DNA of 33,088 nt from an uncultured Bacteroidales bacterium (GTDB lineage Bacteria > Bacteroidota > Bacteroidia > Bacteroidales > Muribaculaceae): assembly GCA_947175245.1 (NCBI GenBank), contig CAMWLW010000023.1, positions 1 to 33,088 on the forward strand. The letters are read 5' to 3'. The translations under genes and the position numbers were made by a program. The notes beneath the pieces were generated by a model that was not told the DNA's origin, did not search any database, and saw nothing but the letters and a program-made list of their open reading frames with translations. Positions within the stretch are counted from its first letter, which is position 1. Every line of letters starts with the position of its first letter. Positions 1-9,136 of this stretch are shown in pieces.

Positions 1-770
1 GGGTGATCTATCCGCCCAAGTTTGATCCCAACCGTCAGTATCCGGCTATTCTATATTGCCAGGGTGGCCCCCAGCAGGCTGTGAGCCAGTTCTGGAGCTA
101 TCGTTGGAATTTTGCCCTCATGGCATCTAACGGTTATGTTGTCATCGCTCCTAACCGCCGCGGTCTGCCCGGTTTCGGCACCGAGTGGAATGCCCAGATT
201 TCAAAAGATTACCCCGGCCAGAACATGCGCGACTATCTCAGCGCTGTCGACTATATGAAGGCGGAGCCGTTTATCGATGCCGACCACATCGGTGCCGTGG
301 GCGCCAGCTACGGCGGTTTCTCAGTTTACTGGCTCGCAGGCAACCATGACGGTCGCTTTGCCGCTCTCATAGCCCACGCCGGTATCTTCAACATGGAGGC
401 ACAGTATCTCGAGACCGAGGAAATGTGGTTTGCCAATTGGGATATGGGTGGTGCACCCTGGGACAAGGACAATGCCGCCGCACAGCGCACATTCGCGATG
501 TCGCCCCACAAGTTCGTTGATCGCTGGACTACCCCCATTCTCGTTACACACGGCGAGTATGATTACCGCATCCTGTCATCACAGGGCGAGATGGCTTTCA
601 ACGCAGCCCGTCTGCGCGGTGTCCCGGCCGAGATGGTAATCTTCCCCGAGGAAAACCACTGGATTCTGAAACCTCAGAATGCTGTCCTGTGGCAGCGTGT
701 ATTCTTCCGCTGGCTCGATCGTTGGCTTAAACCCGCCAGCGACGAGATTCAGCCCGATACACAAGACTAA
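1..770 (+). CDS. S9 family (prolyl oligopeptidase-like) peptidase, C-terminal part
   Basis: The gene runs in from the left edge, so only its last ~255 codons are present. This is the alpha/beta-hydrolase catalytic domain of an S9 serine peptidase, which cleaves short peptides, often after proline or at dipeptide steps. The nucleophile elbow GASYGGF places the catalytic Ser at residue 102 of the visible part. The Asp lies in GEYDYRI (residue 187) and the His in EENHWI (residue 219), so the triad is complete and correctly spaced. An oxyanion-region motif (GGPQ) is seen near residue 21. The missing N-terminal part is expected to be a beta-propeller and signal peptide. The next gene starts 13 bases after the stop, suggesting co-transcription. 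The exact specificity (dipeptidyl versus acylaminoacyl peptidase) cannot be told from this part. Confidence 0.93.
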   Translation, partial: VIYPPKFDPNRQYPAILYCQGGPQQAVSQFWSYRWNFALMASNGYVVIAPNRRGLPGFGTEWNAQISKDYPGQNMRDYLSAVDYMKAEPFIDADHIGAVGASYGGFSVYWLAGNHDGRFAALIAHAGIFNMEAQYLETEEMWFANWDMGGAPWDKDNAAAQRTFAMSPHKFVDRWTTPILVTHGEYDYRILSSQGEMAFNAARLRGVPAEMVIFPEENHWILKPQNAVLWQRVFFRWLDRWLKPASDEIQPDTQD

Positions 771-783
771 TCGGTAATTGCCA

Positions 784-1317
784 ATGTCTCGTACGAAGCT
801 CAAAAAGGAATTATCGGCTATGACGGCGCCTCAGCTTGTTGAGGTGATACTCGACGCGTACAGTGCCCGCAACGAGATACGCGACTACTTTGAGTATTTC
901 CTCGAGCCCGATCCCGACAAACTGTATGAGAAATACCGACTCGCAATTGATAAGGAGTTGCAGCGTGTCAAACGCAATATGCTCAAGGCGCGCACTTCCC
1001 ATATCAACGCGGCTATCAAGACATTTGACTCGTTTTCGCCCGGTATTGATTATCAGATCAAGTTGCGGCAGTATGTGCTCGACAACCTGAGGTCGGCGAC
1101 ATGGGCCCACTATTATACGGCGTCCCACATGAATCTGGCCGGTCGTCTCACCACCGAGCTGTTGAGACTCGGTGACAGGTCAGAGACTTTTGCCGAGGTG
1201 TATAATGGTATCAATATTATAGCCGACCATGTGAGCCGTCGTGTCGCCCGTGAATTTCGTGATGCTGTCCACGAGGCAATTGACAAGTATGAATCAACAA
1301 GTTCAATCTCAAAATAA
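784..1317 (+). CDS. DUF6155-like family protein
   Basis: A protein of 177 residues, predicted soluble and mostly helical, with many charged residues and no signal peptide or membrane segment. The opening (MSRTKLKKEL, then a leucine-rich helix) and the YFEYFLEPDPDKLYEKY segment near residues 35-50 resemble the DUF6155 family of Bacteroidota. That assignment is from memory of the family's look and is moderate. An upstream in-frame TTG exists 6 bases earlier, but the ATG at 784 gives the better family-like start. It sits 13 bases after the peptidase gene and 5 bases before ferritin, so the three probably share a transcript. No function is known to me. Confidence 0.75.
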   Translation: MSRTKLKKELSAMTAPQLVEVILDAYSARNEIRDYFEYFLEPDPDKLYEKYRLAIDKELQRVKRNMLKARTSHINAAIKTFDSFSPGIDYQIKLRQYVLDNLRSATWAHYYTASHMNLAGRLTTELLRLGDRSETFAEVYNGINIIADHVSRRVAREFRDAVHEAIDKYESTSSISK

Positions 1318-1322
1318 TTATT

Positions 1323-1844
1323 ATGCTAAACAAAGAAATCGAAGCGGCTTTTAATGCCCAGATTAACGCCGAGTTCTGGTCGGCCTATCTTTATCTCTCA
1401 ATGTCAATGCACTTTGCCCACGAGGGCTATTCAGGTATTGCCAACTGGTTTGCAGTGCAGTTCAAGGAGGAGCAGGATCATGCCACCATCATGATGAACT
1501 ACGTTAATTCGCGTGGCGGCAAAGTCGTGCTCGAGCCCATCGCCGCCGTCGACACCGAGTGGAACGCACCTATCGATGCCTTTGCCCACACCCTCGCTCA
1601 CGAAGGCAAAGTTACCGGTATGATCAACGACCTCTATGCTCTCGCAACAGCCAAGAACGACTATGCCACCCAGTCTATGCTGAAGTGGTTTATCGACGAG
1701 CAGGTTGAGGAAGAAGAGACTGCCGGAGAGTATATCAATGCACTGAAGAAAATCGGTGACAACGGTTACGGCCTGTACATGTTCGACAAGGAGCTTGCCG
1801 CACGTACATATACCGTTCCCTCTCCCCTCGCTGCCAAAGCCTAA
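1323..1844 (+). CDS. ftnA: Ferritin (non-heme iron storage protein)
   Basis: Bacterial ferritin of 173 residues, the usual family length. It oxidises Fe(II) and stores iron as a mineral inside a 24-subunit cytoplasmic shell. The four-helix-bundle ligands of the ferroxidase centre are visible: Glu17 in NAEFWSAYLYLS, Glu50 and His53 in KEEQDH, Glu94 in LAHEGK, and the Gln127/Glu cluster in DEQVEEEE. This is the ferritin type rather than bacterioferritin, because no haem-binding Met context is seen. The start lies 5 bases after the preceding stop, with no Shine-Dalgarno, which is normal for Bacteroidota. A strong hairpin follows the stop. In gut anaerobes such ferritins protect against iron-driven oxidative stress. 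Confidence 0.95.
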   Translation: MLNKEIEAAFNAQINAEFWSAYLYLSMSMHFAHEGYSGIANWFAVQFKEEQDHATIMMNYVNSRGGKVVLEPIAAVDTEWNAPIDAFAHTLAHEGKVTGMINDLYALATAKNDYATQSMLKWFIDEQVEEEETAGEYINALKKIGDNGYGLYMFDKELAARTYTVPSPLAAKA

Positions 1845-1862
1845 AATATATACCGTTTTACC

Positions 1863-1905
1863 ACAAGAGGTCGCAACCTGGTCATGCCGCGTTGCGACCT
1901 CTTGT
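1863..1905 (+). terminator. Hairpin terminator after ferritin
   Basis: A perfect 15-bp inverted repeat (arm ACAAGAGGTCGCAAC at 1863-1877, matching arm 1891-1905) with a 13-base loop starts 18 bases after the ferritin stop. The following tract (TTGTCTG) is only weakly U-rich, so intrinsic termination is likely but could be partial. The hairpin ends the transcript of the S9 peptidase, DUF6155-like and ferritin genes. Confidence 0.72.
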
Positions 1906-2073
1906 TTGTCTGAAGGTGTTGTTGATATCGTGTCCGCCCCCAACATGGTATTTTCACAATTGGGCATCGAGAGGCGATGTAGTCGTGGCGAATTAATTTG
2001 GGGATTGTGCAAATTATTACTAACTTGCCGCGTGAAAATACTTTATACTGTACTATAATTACTAACTGAAATC

Positions 2074-2619
2074 ATGTATCATAAATATTGTCGTGTGATT
2101 TTCGGGTTGTTTCTGGCTGTAATACTTTGTTCGGGAACGCCATACAAGAGAGGTATTTTATCTCCCGACCATTCTCCTATACCGGTTTTCGAGAGTGCTA
2201 CGGCTCATGCACCATTCACTTATGTCGTGCAGGCCAACACCGATTACACGTGTTATGAGGCATATATATTGGATGATACGGATTTGCGATTTCGTGCCAA
2301 AATTCAATCGGGCTGGGAAGCTGATAGCACTGAATGTGTCACGGGCTGGATTAACAAGACCAATGTCGTTGTAAGTATATTGGAAAACGGTTATGATGGC
2401 CACGATGGTTTCATATATCTGTATGAGTCACCCGAATCGGCAGCCCGAACAAAAATCTATACCAAAGATACGCCACAGGAGGCGATAGTGGTTGATTTCT
2501 ATATGGATAGCAACCATGACTTTTACAACTGGGCAAAGGTAATATTTTCTATAGATGGTGTGTACTGCACCGGTTGGATTAATAGATTTTGTACAAGCGC
2601 CTGGGGTGGTTGCAATTAG
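2074..2619 (+). CDS. Secreted protein with two SH3-like repeats
   Basis: A protein of 181 residues. Residues 7-21 form a hydrophobic export signal (VIFGLFLAVILCSG). Cys19 could be lipidated, but VILC is a poor lipobox. The rest looks like two tandem bacterial SH3-type domains of about 60-70 residues: each opens with a V/L-Y/F-ES strand (residues 38-41 and 116-119) and closes with the motif TGWIN (residues 90-94 and 166-170). The Cys-rich end FCTSAWGGC is typical of small SH3-like exported proteins of Bacteroidales. Such domains usually bind peptidoglycan or peptide ligands, but no ligand is known here. The gene stands alone: a terminator precedes it and the lpx promoter follows it. I could not find a convincing TAnnTTTG promoter just upstream. 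The region is more AT-rich than its neighbours. Confidence 0.75.
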   Translation: MYHKYCRVIFGLFLAVILCSGTPYKRGILSPDHSPIPVFESATAHAPFTYVVQANTDYTCYEAYILDDTDLRFRAKIQSGWEADSTECVTGWINKTNVVVSILENGYDGHDGFIYLYESPESAARTKIYTKDTPQEAIVVDFYMDSNHDFYNWAKVIFSIDGVYCTGWINRFCTSAWGGCN

Positions 2620-2703
2620 GCGGTTTGTTTAAATGTCAATTGTTACAACTCAATATTACATTAAAATAGTGTGAAAAGGTATAATAATTCCGATTATTTT
2701 GAT

Positions 2704-2711
2704 TACCTTTG
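2704..2711 (+). promoter_or_regulatory. Promoter -7 box for the lpx operon
   Basis: TACCTTTG matches the Bacteroidota -7 consensus TAnnTTTG exactly. It lies in the AT-rich gap after 2619 and would give a leader of about 90 bases before lpxD. No good TTTG is found at the -33 position, so the upstream element is weak. Confidence 0.6.
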
Positions 2712-2806
2712 CGAAGCAATAGAGTGCGGTGAGGCCTTGTTATTCGATTGACAGGCTACTTATCGTGCGCTTTGAAGTATTTTATAGTAAACTAAAGACT
2801 GAATTA

Positions 2807-3826
2807 ATGCAATTTTCGGCTAATCAAATAGCTAATTTGGTAAGTGGTACGGTTGAGGGCGACGGAAATGTCACAGTATCAACATTCGCCAAGATTGAAG
2901 AGGGTGCCAAAGGTGCAATCTCATTCCTTGCCAATCCCAAATATACACCATATATATATACAACCGAATCATCGATAGTGCTCGTCAGCAATGATTTTGT
3001 TGCCGAGAAACCGATTAAGGCTACTCTGATACGCGTTGCCGATCCATATGCAACAGTTGCCATGCTGCTTGATATGGTGTCAAAGTTGCAGGCTCATAAG
3101 CCTGTAGGCATCGAGCAGCCATGCTTCATCGCTCCCGACGTCGAGGTGCCCGAGGATGCCTACGTAGGTGCGTTCTCATATATCGGTGCGGGCGCCAAAA
3201 TAGGCAAAGGTGCGGCTATCTATCCCCAGACCTATGTAGGTGCCGGAACTCAGATCGGTGACGGGACTATCCTCTATCCCGGTGTGAAGGTGTATCACGG
3301 CTGCAAGATTGGTAACCGCTGCATAATTCACTCGGGCGCTGTTATCGGTGCCGACGGTTTCGGCTTCGCTCCAAATAACGGCCACTACGACAAGATACCT
3401 CAGCTTGGCATTGTTGAGATTGCCGATGACGTCGAGATTGGTGCCAACACCACTGTCGACCGTGCCACTATGGGCGCTACACGCATAAATCGTGGCGTCA
3501 AGCTCGACAACCTCATTCAGGTCGCCCACAACTGTGAGATAGGACATGATACGGTGATGGCATCGCAAAGCGGTATTGCCGGCTCGACCAAGCTGGGCGC
3601 CAACTGTATGATTGGCGGTCAGGTGGGTTTTGCCGGACACATAACTGTTGGCGACGGCGTGCAGATAGGTGCTCAGAGCGGTATAGCCGGCTCTATACCG
3701 GCAGGCAAGCGCGTCATGGGCTCGCCCGCTATCGATGCCCGTGACTGGACGCGTCAGGTGGTCTATATCAAGAACATCGGCAAGCTGTTTGGCCGTGTCG
3801 ATAACCTCGAGAAAAAATCAGAATAA
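2807..3826 (+). CDS. lpxD: UDP-3-O-(3-hydroxyacyl)glucosamine N-acyltransferase
   Basis: LpxD performs the third step of lipid A synthesis, moving a 3-hydroxyacyl chain from ACP to the 2-amino group of UDP-3-O-acyl-glucosamine in the cytoplasm. The chosen ATG at 2807 gives 339 residues beginning [12 protein letters not shown], as in the family. A GTG 26 codons earlier is also in frame but adds an unlike extension. Residues 1-100 are the uridine-binding N-terminal domain, followed by a left-handed beta-helix of hexapeptide repeats (for example [15 protein letters not shown]). The catalytic base is His241 in QVAHNCEIG, and DGFGFAP near 183-189 is a family signature. It is the first gene of lpxD, lpxC-fabZ, lpxA, with 21 bases to the next gene. 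Confidence 0.96.
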   Translation: MQFSANQIANLVSGTVEGDGNVTVSTFAKIEEGAKGAISFLANPKYTPYIYTTESSIVLVSNDFVAEKPIKATLIRVADPYATVAMLLDMVSKLQAHKPVGIEQPCFIAPDVEVPEDAYVGAFSYIGAGAKIGKGAAIYPQTYVGAGTQIGDGTILYPGVKVYHGCKIGNRCIIHSGAVIGADGFGFAPNNGHYDKIPQLGIVEIADDVEIGANTTVDRATMGATRINRGVKLDNLIQVAHNCEIGHDTVMASQSGIAGSTKLGANCMIGGQVGFAGHITVGDGVQIGAQSGIAGSIPAGKRVMGSPAIDARDWTRQVVYIKNIGKLFGRVDNLEKKSE

Positions 3827-3847
3827 ATATAAAAACACTATACAGCA

Positions 3848-5230
3848 ATGAAACAATTGACATTGAATGGCGACTTCACCGTCGAAGGCAAAGGCCTCCA
3901 TTCTGGTAAGGAAATAATCGCGACTTTTCATCCCGCACCCGTAAACCACGGTTACAAATTCAAACGTGTCGACATCGAGGGTGAGCCTGTAATTGATGCT
4001 CTCGCCGAGAACGTTGTCGAGACCACGCGCGGCACCGTGATAGGACACGGCGATGTGAAAATCAGCACTATCGAGCATGCTATGTCGGCCCTCTATGCCG
4101 CCGGCATTGACAATGTCCTCATCGACATCAACGGCCCCGAGATGCCTATTCTCGACGGCAGCGCTTTGGAATATTGCGAGAAAATCGCTGCCATTGGCGT
4201 GGTCGAGCAGGACGCCGACAAAGAGTTCTACATCGTCAAGCAGAAAATCGAAGTGCGTGACGACAGCACCGGCTCATCAATCATCGTCCTCCCCGACGAC
4301 GACTTCACTATCGACGTCAAGGTCGGGTTTGAGTCGCCCGTGCTTGCCAACCAGTTTGCTACCCTAGAGGATATCAAGGACTTCCCCGAGCAGATAAGTG
4401 CCGCCCGCACATTTGTGTTCGTGCGCGAGATCGAGCCGCTGCTCAAGGCCAATCTTATCAAAGGCGGCGACCTGCAGAATGCAATCGTAATCTATGACAG
4501 CCCGATGGCACAGTCAGAGATTGACCATATCGCCGACCTGATGCACGCGCCTCATGTCAAAGTCGAGGAGTTCGGTTTCATCAACGAGCGCCCGCTCACC
4601 AGCGAGAACGAGCCTGCACGTCACAAGCTGATGGATGTTCTCGGTGACCTCGCTCTCGCCGGCCGTCCCATCAAGGGCCGCGTCATTGCAACCCGTCCCG
4701 GCCACTCGCTCAATACCGCTCTCGCCAAGAAGATTCGCAAGGATATCAAGCGTCAGGATCTTCAGGCACCTGTCTATAACCCCTCAGTACCCCCGATCAT
4801 GGATATCAACCGCATCAGGGAGTTGCTCCCCCACCGCTATCCGTTCTCGATGGTCGACAAAATCATCGATAAGGGCGACAGCTATATTGTCGGCGTGAAA
4901 AATGTAACTATCGACGAGCCGTTCTTTGTGGGTCACTTCCCCCAGGAGCCTGTCATGCCCGGCGTGCTTCAGATCGAGGCTATGGCTCAGACCGGCGGCC
5001 TGCTTGTTCTTGACAGCGTAGAGAATCCCGAGTGCTACTCGACCTACTTCATGAAGATTGACAACGTCAAGTTCCGTCAGAAAGTCGTGCCCGGCGATAC
5101 ACTCATATTCCACGTTTCGTTCATGACCCCCATGCGTCGCGGCTGTGCCATGATGAAGGGTTATGCCTTTGTCGGCGAAAAGATTGTCACCGAGTGTGAG
5201 TTCATGGCTCAGATCGTAAAGAACAAGTAA
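3848..5230 (+). CDS. lpxC-fabZ: Bifunctional LpxC-FabZ: UDP-3-O-acyl-GlcNAc deacetylase / 3-hydroxyacyl-ACP dehydratase
   Basis: A 460-residue fusion. Residues 1-305 are LpxC, the zinc deacetylase that makes the committed step of lipid A. Zinc ligands His77 (STIEHAMSAL), His259 and Asp263 (RHKLMD) are present, as is the catalytic Glu region LDGSALEY (residues 102-109). Residues 315-460 are FabZ, which dehydrates 3-hydroxyacyl-ACP in fatty acid elongation. They contain the entry motif LLPHRYPF (327-334), the catalytic His363 in GHFPQEPVMPG and Glu377 in LQIEAMAQ. The linker is short (about residues 305-316). The fusion is a known hallmark of Bacteroidota. It couples two enzymes that compete for the same 3-hydroxyacyl-ACP pool. 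The operon neighbours lpxD and lpxA lie 21 and 27 bases away. Confidence 0.97.
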   Translation: MKQLTLNGDFTVEGKGLHSGKEIIATFHPAPVNHGYKFKRVDIEGEPVIDALAENVVETTRGTVIGHGDVKISTIEHAMSALYAAGIDNVLIDINGPEMPILDGSALEYCEKIAAIGVVEQDADKEFYIVKQKIEVRDDSTGSSIIVLPDDDFTIDVKVGFESPVLANQFATLEDIKDFPEQISAARTFVFVREIEPLLKANLIKGGDLQNAIVIYDSPMAQSEIDHIADLMHAPHVKVEEFGFINERPLTSENEPARHKLMDVLGDLALAGRPIKGRVIATRPGHSLNTALAKKIRKDIKRQDLQAPVYNPSVPPIMDINRIRELLPHRYPFSMVDKIIDKGDSYIVGVKNVTIDEPFFVGHFPQEPVMPGVLQIEAMAQTGGLLVLDSVENPECYSTYFMKIDNVKFRQKVVPGDTLIFHVSFMTPMRRGCAMMKGYAFVGEKIVTECEFMAQIVKNK

Positions 5231-5257
5231 TAGCTACACATTAATATATATAGCACA

Positions 5258-6040
5258 ATGATTCATCAGTTAGCTGTAGTACACCCCGAGGCTAAAATCG
5301 GTCAGAACGTTGAGATTGGCCCGTTCGTATTCATAGCCCGCGATGTTGAGATAGGCGACGGCACTGTCATAATGAACAATGCCACGATTCTTGACGGTGC
5401 CCGCATCGGTAAGAACTGCCGCATACATCCCGGTGCTGTCGTAGCCGGTGTACCCCAGGATCTTAAATTCAAGGGTGAGGAGACACTTGCCATTGTCGGT
5501 GATAACACTACCCTGCGTGAGTGTGTCACCGTAAACCGCGGTACAGCCTCTAAAGGCCGTACTGTCGTAGGCAACAACTGTCTCATCATGGCCTACTGTC
5601 ATGTGGCTCACGATTGTAACATAGGCAATTATGTCATCATATCAAATGCTACCCAAGTTGCAGGCGAGGTTGTGGTCGACGACTTTGCCGTGATAGGTGG
5701 CGGCACGCTCATACACCAGTTTACACACATCGGTTCGCATGTGATGATTCAGGGCGGTTCAAAAATCAATAAGGATATACCTCCGTTTGTCAAGGCAGCC
5801 CGTGATCCCATCGCCTATACCGGCATCAATGTGGTAGGCTTGCGTCGCCGCAACTTCTCGAGCGAGGACATCAACTCCATCCAGGAGATATACCGCATCC
5901 TCTACTTGTCGCAGCTCAATGTCAGCGATGCCATCGAGCAGATCGAGGCCGAGATTCCTCAAAGCGACCTGCGCGACCAGATACTTGACTTTGCCAAGGC
6001 TTCAAAACGAGGTATTCTTAGAGGCTACGAGTGGTGCTGA
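5258..6040 (+). CDS. lpxA: UDP-N-acetylglucosamine acyltransferase
   Basis: LpxA starts lipid A synthesis by transferring a 3-hydroxyacyl chain from ACP to the 3-OH of UDP-GlcNAc. It is a cytoplasmic trimer. The protein has 260 residues, the normal size. Residues 1-190 are hexapeptide repeats of the left-handed beta-helix (for example IGQNVEIGPFVFI). The catalytic His118 lies in CHVAHDCNIG, with the conserved His115 just before it. The helical C-terminal domain follows (from FSSEDINSIQEIYRIL). It is the last gene of the lpx operon and a hairpin follows. The order D, C-Z, A is usual in Bacteroidota, while the lpxB and lpxK genes are not in this window. Confidence 0.97.
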   Translation: MIHQLAVVHPEAKIGQNVEIGPFVFIARDVEIGDGTVIMNNATILDGARIGKNCRIHPGAVVAGVPQDLKFKGEETLAIVGDNTTLRECVTVNRGTASKGRTVVGNNCLIMAYCHVAHDCNIGNYVIISNATQVAGEVVVDDFAVIGGGTLIHQFTHIGSHVMIQGGSKINKDIPPFVKAARDPIAYTGINVVGLRRRNFSSEDINSIQEIYRILYLSQLNVSDAIEQIEAEIPQSDLRDQILDFAKASKRGILRGYEWC

Positions 6041-6094
6041 TAGTACCTCGAGTCCTAAATAATGTTAATTTGGGCCCGAAACATAGAAAAATTT

Positions 6095-6135
6095 AATTAG
6101 ACGTTGCAACTATTTTGGGTTTGCAGCGTCTAATT
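6095..6135 (+). terminator. Hairpin terminator after lpxA
   Basis: A 15-bp stem with one G-U pair (arm AATTAGACGTTGCAA at 6095-6109 with 6121-6135) and an 11-base loop sits 54 bases after the lpxA stop. The outer 3' arm is itself U-rich (TCTAATTT), consistent with intrinsic termination. It separates the lpx operon from the protease gene. Confidence 0.68.
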
Positions 6136-6172
6136 TGCATCAAGAATATATCACTAATTATAATTTTATACA

Positions 6173-8989
6173 ATGAAAAAAATGTTTGTAAAGGCAATCA
6201 TGGCCGTTGCTGCCGTGATGATGCTTGGAACGACAGCTGTGGCTCAGCAGATGCCGCTTCCCGTCGACAAGGATGTGCGTATAGGCAAACTTCCCAACGG
6301 ACTGACCTATTACATCCGTCACAATGAGACTCCCAAAGGTCAGGCCGATTTCTACATCGCTCAGAAGGTCGGCTCAGCTCTCGAGGAAGACAGCCAGCGC
6401 GGTCTTGCACACTTCCTGGAGCACATGTGTTTCAACGGTACCGAGAACTTCCCCGGCAACTCGCTCATTGACTGGCTCGAAACTATCGGTGTAAAGTTTG
6501 GCTACAACCTTAACGCCTATACCAGCATCGATGAGACTGTCTATAACATTTCAAATGTTCCCACTGCCCGTGAGAGTGTGCAGGACTCATGTCTGCTCAT
6601 TCTCCACGACTGGGCCGACGCTCTGCTGCTCGACACCGACGAGATCAACAAGGAGCGTGGTGTTATTCACCAGGAGTGGCGTCGCACCAACGTAGGTCAG
6701 CAGCGCATACTTGAGAATCTGCTTCCCAAGATGTACCCCGGCTCTAAGTATGGCTACCGTCTGCCTATCGGTACAATGGAGGTTGTCGACAACTTCGACC
6801 CCCAGGTGCTCCGTGACTACTACGAGGCATGGTACCGTCCCGACCAGCAGGGTATCATCGTTGTAGGTGACATTGACGTTGACCGCATCGAGAACAAAAT
6901 CAAAGAGATGTTCTCGCCCATCAAGATGCCCGAGAATGCCAAGGAGCGTGTTTATCTTCAGGTTGAGGACACCCCCGGCACCATCTATGCTATCGGCAAG
7001 GATAAAGAGCAGACCGTGGCTATCGCCGAGATGATGTTCAAGACCGACGCTTTCCCCGACGAAATGAAAGGTGACGCTTCATATCTTGCTGTCGACTACA
7101 TTACCGACATGTTGACCTCGATGCTCAACAACCGTCTCAGCGATATGCAATCTGACCCCAACACTCCGTTTGCACAGGCCGGCTGTTACTATGGCAACTA
7201 CCTTATCGCAAAGACCAAAGACGCTCTCACTATCGTAGCCGTAGGTAAGGAAAACGGTATCCTGCCCGCGTTTGAGTCGGTTTACCGCGAGCTGCTCCGT
7301 GCCCAGCGCGGCGGTTTCACCCACAGCGAGTATGACCGCGCTCGCAGCGAGTATCTATCACGTCTCGAGAAGGCTTATAATGAGCGTGGCAACCGTCAGA
7401 CCGAGGGTTACGTTAAGGAATACGTCCGTCACTTTATCGACAACGAGCCTATCCCCGGCATCGAGACCGAATATCAGCTCATGAATATGCTTGCCAATCA
7501 GATACCTGTCGAGGCGGTTAATCAGGTGCTTGGTCAGCTTGTAACCAACGACAACCGCGTCTTCCTGGCTATGCTTCCCGACGCCGAGGGTGTTGCAGTG
7601 CCCACCGAGCAGGAGGTTGCAGGCCTTATAGCTAAGGTTGATGCCGAGAATATCGAGGCATTTGTTGACGACATCAAGAGCGAGCCCCTTATCGAGAACC
7701 TGCCCGCTCCCGGTAAAATTGTTGCCGAGAAACAGCTCGACCAGTGGGGTGCTATCGAGCTCACACTCTCTAACGGTGTGAAGGTTATCGTCAAGCCCAC
7801 CACATTCAAGTCTGACGAGATTCTCTTCAAGGCCACAGCCCTCGGAGGTACATCAGACGTGCCCCAGACCAAGGCCAATGAGCTTATCTTCATGGACTAT
7901 GCCTTGCGCACACGTGGTCTCGGCTCATACACCAGCAAAGATCTTGACAAGTATCTTGCCGGCAAGCAGACCAACGTTTCGCTCAGCCTCTCTGACTATG
8001 TGCGCTCTGTCAACGGCAGCAGCACTGTCAAGGATCTCCCCACCATGATGGAACTCCTCTACATGACATTCACCAACCTTACAATCGATGAGGCTGAATA
8101 TGAGGCCCTCCAGAAGATGCTCAGCGGCGTTCTTAGCAACCAGGAGAAAGATCCCCAGTTCATCTTCCAGCGCGACCTTCTCAAATCGCTTTACAATGCA
8201 CCCAGCCGCCAGGTTATCACAACCGAGATTCTGAACGCTGCCAACCGTGAGGCCATCGTTGAGATCGCACACAACGCCGTTGCCAATGCTGCCGACTATA
8301 CCTTCACATTTGTAGGTAACATCGACATGGAGACATTCAAGCCCCTCGTTGAGCAGTACATCGCTACTCTCCCCGCCAACGCTGCTACCGCAACCAAAGC
8401 CATCACACTCAACCCCGAGCTCGCTATTAATCTCGGCTCAAAGACCGATAGCTATTCGACTGCAATGGAGACACCCCAGACATGGGTGGCTATCGTCGCT
8501 ACTGCCGACGTGCCCTACGACTCGAAGCAGGCTAAGGTGGCTTCAATTGCCGGTCAGATCATGAGCAAGCGTCTGCTTGACACCGTTCGTGAGGAGATGG
8601 GTGCTGTTTATTCAATCGGTGCATCAGGCAGCCTTGGCCGCGTAAGCAAGCCCAACGCTACGATGCAGACCGCCTTCCCCATGAAACCCGAACTCAAGGC
8701 CGAGGTGCTCGAATTCATCGCCAACGAATTTAAGGCAATGGAGTCGAACGTTAAGCCCGAGGAGCTCGCCAAGGTTGTCGAGTTCATGGTTAAGAACGCT
8801 AACGAAGACAAGGAACTCAACTCGCCCTGGCTTAACGCCATCAGCGACACTATGCTCAACGGTGTCGATACCTTCAACGGCAATGTTGAGGTGCTCAACT
8901 CTATCACCGTCGACGACATCCAGAACTTCATGAAGGCTATCAATGCTGCCGGCAACTACCGTGTAGTTATGCTCGAGCCCGCCGAGTAA
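6173..8989 (+). CDS. Secreted M16 family zinc metallopeptidase
   Basis: A protein of 938 residues with a signal peptide (MKKMFVKAIMAVAAVMMLGTTAVAQ), so it acts in the periplasm or outside the cell. The N-terminal half is an active M16 (pitrilysin/insulinase) domain. The inverted zinc motif HFLEH gives His80, Glu83 and His84, and the distant ligand Glu161 lies in NKERGVIHQEW, exactly 77 residues after His84. A second M16 repeat without the zinc motif begins about residue 500 and ends the protein, which is the usual two-lobed clamp layout. Likely substrates are peptides in the nutrient supply. The start codon directly follows an AT-rich region with no Shine-Dalgarno. It stands as a single gene: a hairpin lies on each side. 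Confidence 0.95.
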   Translation: MKKMFVKAIMAVAAVMMLGTTAVAQQMPLPVDKDVRIGKLPNGLTYYIRHNETPKGQADFYIAQKVGSALEEDSQRGLAHFLEHMCFNGTENFPGNSLIDWLETIGVKFGYNLNAYTSIDETVYNISNVPTARESVQDSCLLILHDWADALLLDTDEINKERGVIHQEWRRTNVGQQRILENLLPKMYPGSKYGYRLPIGTMEVVDNFDPQVLRDYYEAWYRPDQQGIIVVGDIDVDRIENKIKEMFSPIKMPENAKERVYLQVEDTPGTIYAIGKDKEQTVAIAEMMFKTDAFPDEMKGDASYLAVDYITDMLTSMLNNRLSDMQSDPNTPFAQAGCYYGNYLIAKTKDALTIVAVGKENGILPAFESVYRELLRAQRGGFTHSEYDRARSEYLSRLEKAYNERGNRQTEGYVKEYVRHFIDNEPIPGIETEYQLMNMLANQIPVEAVNQVLGQLVTNDNRVFLAMLPDAEGVAVPTEQEVAGLIAKVDAENIEAFVDDIKSEPLIENLPAPGKIVAEKQLDQWGAIELTLSNGVKVIVKPTTFKSDEILFKATALGGTSDVPQTKANELIFMDYALRTRGLGSYTSKDLDKYLAGKQTNVSLSLSDYVRSVNGSSTVKDLPTMMELLYMTFTNLTIDEAEYEALQKMLSGVLSNQEKDPQFIFQRDLLKSLYNAPSRQVITTEILNAANREAIVEIAHNAVANAADYTFTFVGNIDMETFKPLVEQYIATLPANAATATKAITLNPELAINLGSKTDSYSTAMETPQTWVAIVATADVPYDSKQAKVASIAGQIMSKRLLDTVREEMGAVYSIGASGSLGRVSKPNATMQTAFPMKPELKAEVLEFIANEFKAMESNVKPEELAKVVEFMVKNANEDKELNSPWLNAISDTMLNGVDTFNGNVEVLNSITVDDIQNFMKAINAAGNYRVVMLEPAE

Positions 8990-9015
8990 TATCATAGTTC
9001 GGTAAATCTTATCAA

Positions 9016-9056
9016 AACTGCCGCCGTGCAATCCTTAGTGATGCACGACGGCAGTT
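9016..9056 (+). terminator. Hairpin terminator after the M16 protease gene
   Basis: Arms 9016-9030 (AACTGCCGCCGTGCA) and 9042-9056 pair over 15 positions with one mismatch and an 11-base loop, starting 27 bases after the protease stop. TTTCTTTATC follows the stem, a fair U-tract. It terminates plus-strand transcription. Confidence 0.78.
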
Positions 9057-9074
9057 TCTTTATCAGTCTGCATG

Positions 9075-9117
9075 ATAACAAAGGCCCCGGTTCAGCGAGA
9101 ATCGGGGCCTTTGTTAT
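9075..9117 (-). terminator. Terminator of the DUF3127 gene, possibly bidirectional
   Basis: A perfect 15-bp stem (ATAACAAAGGCCCCG at 9075-9089 with 9103-9117) and a 13-base loop lies 19 bases beyond the minus-strand stop at 9137. On the minus strand the GC core is followed by CCTTTGTTAT. The flanking T-runs on both sides would allow it to work in both directions, backing up the hairpin at 9016-9056. Confidence 0.75.
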
Positions 9118-9136
9118 TATTGTTGAGGTTTATTTT

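Noticed and set aside
2729-2806. A longer lpxD start at a GTG
   Set aside because: The 26 extra residues do not resemble LpxD, and the ATG at 2807 gives the canonical N-terminus.
3848-5230. The LpxC-FabZ fusion as a novelty
   Set aside because: This fusion is well known in Bacteroidota and is reported only as annotation.
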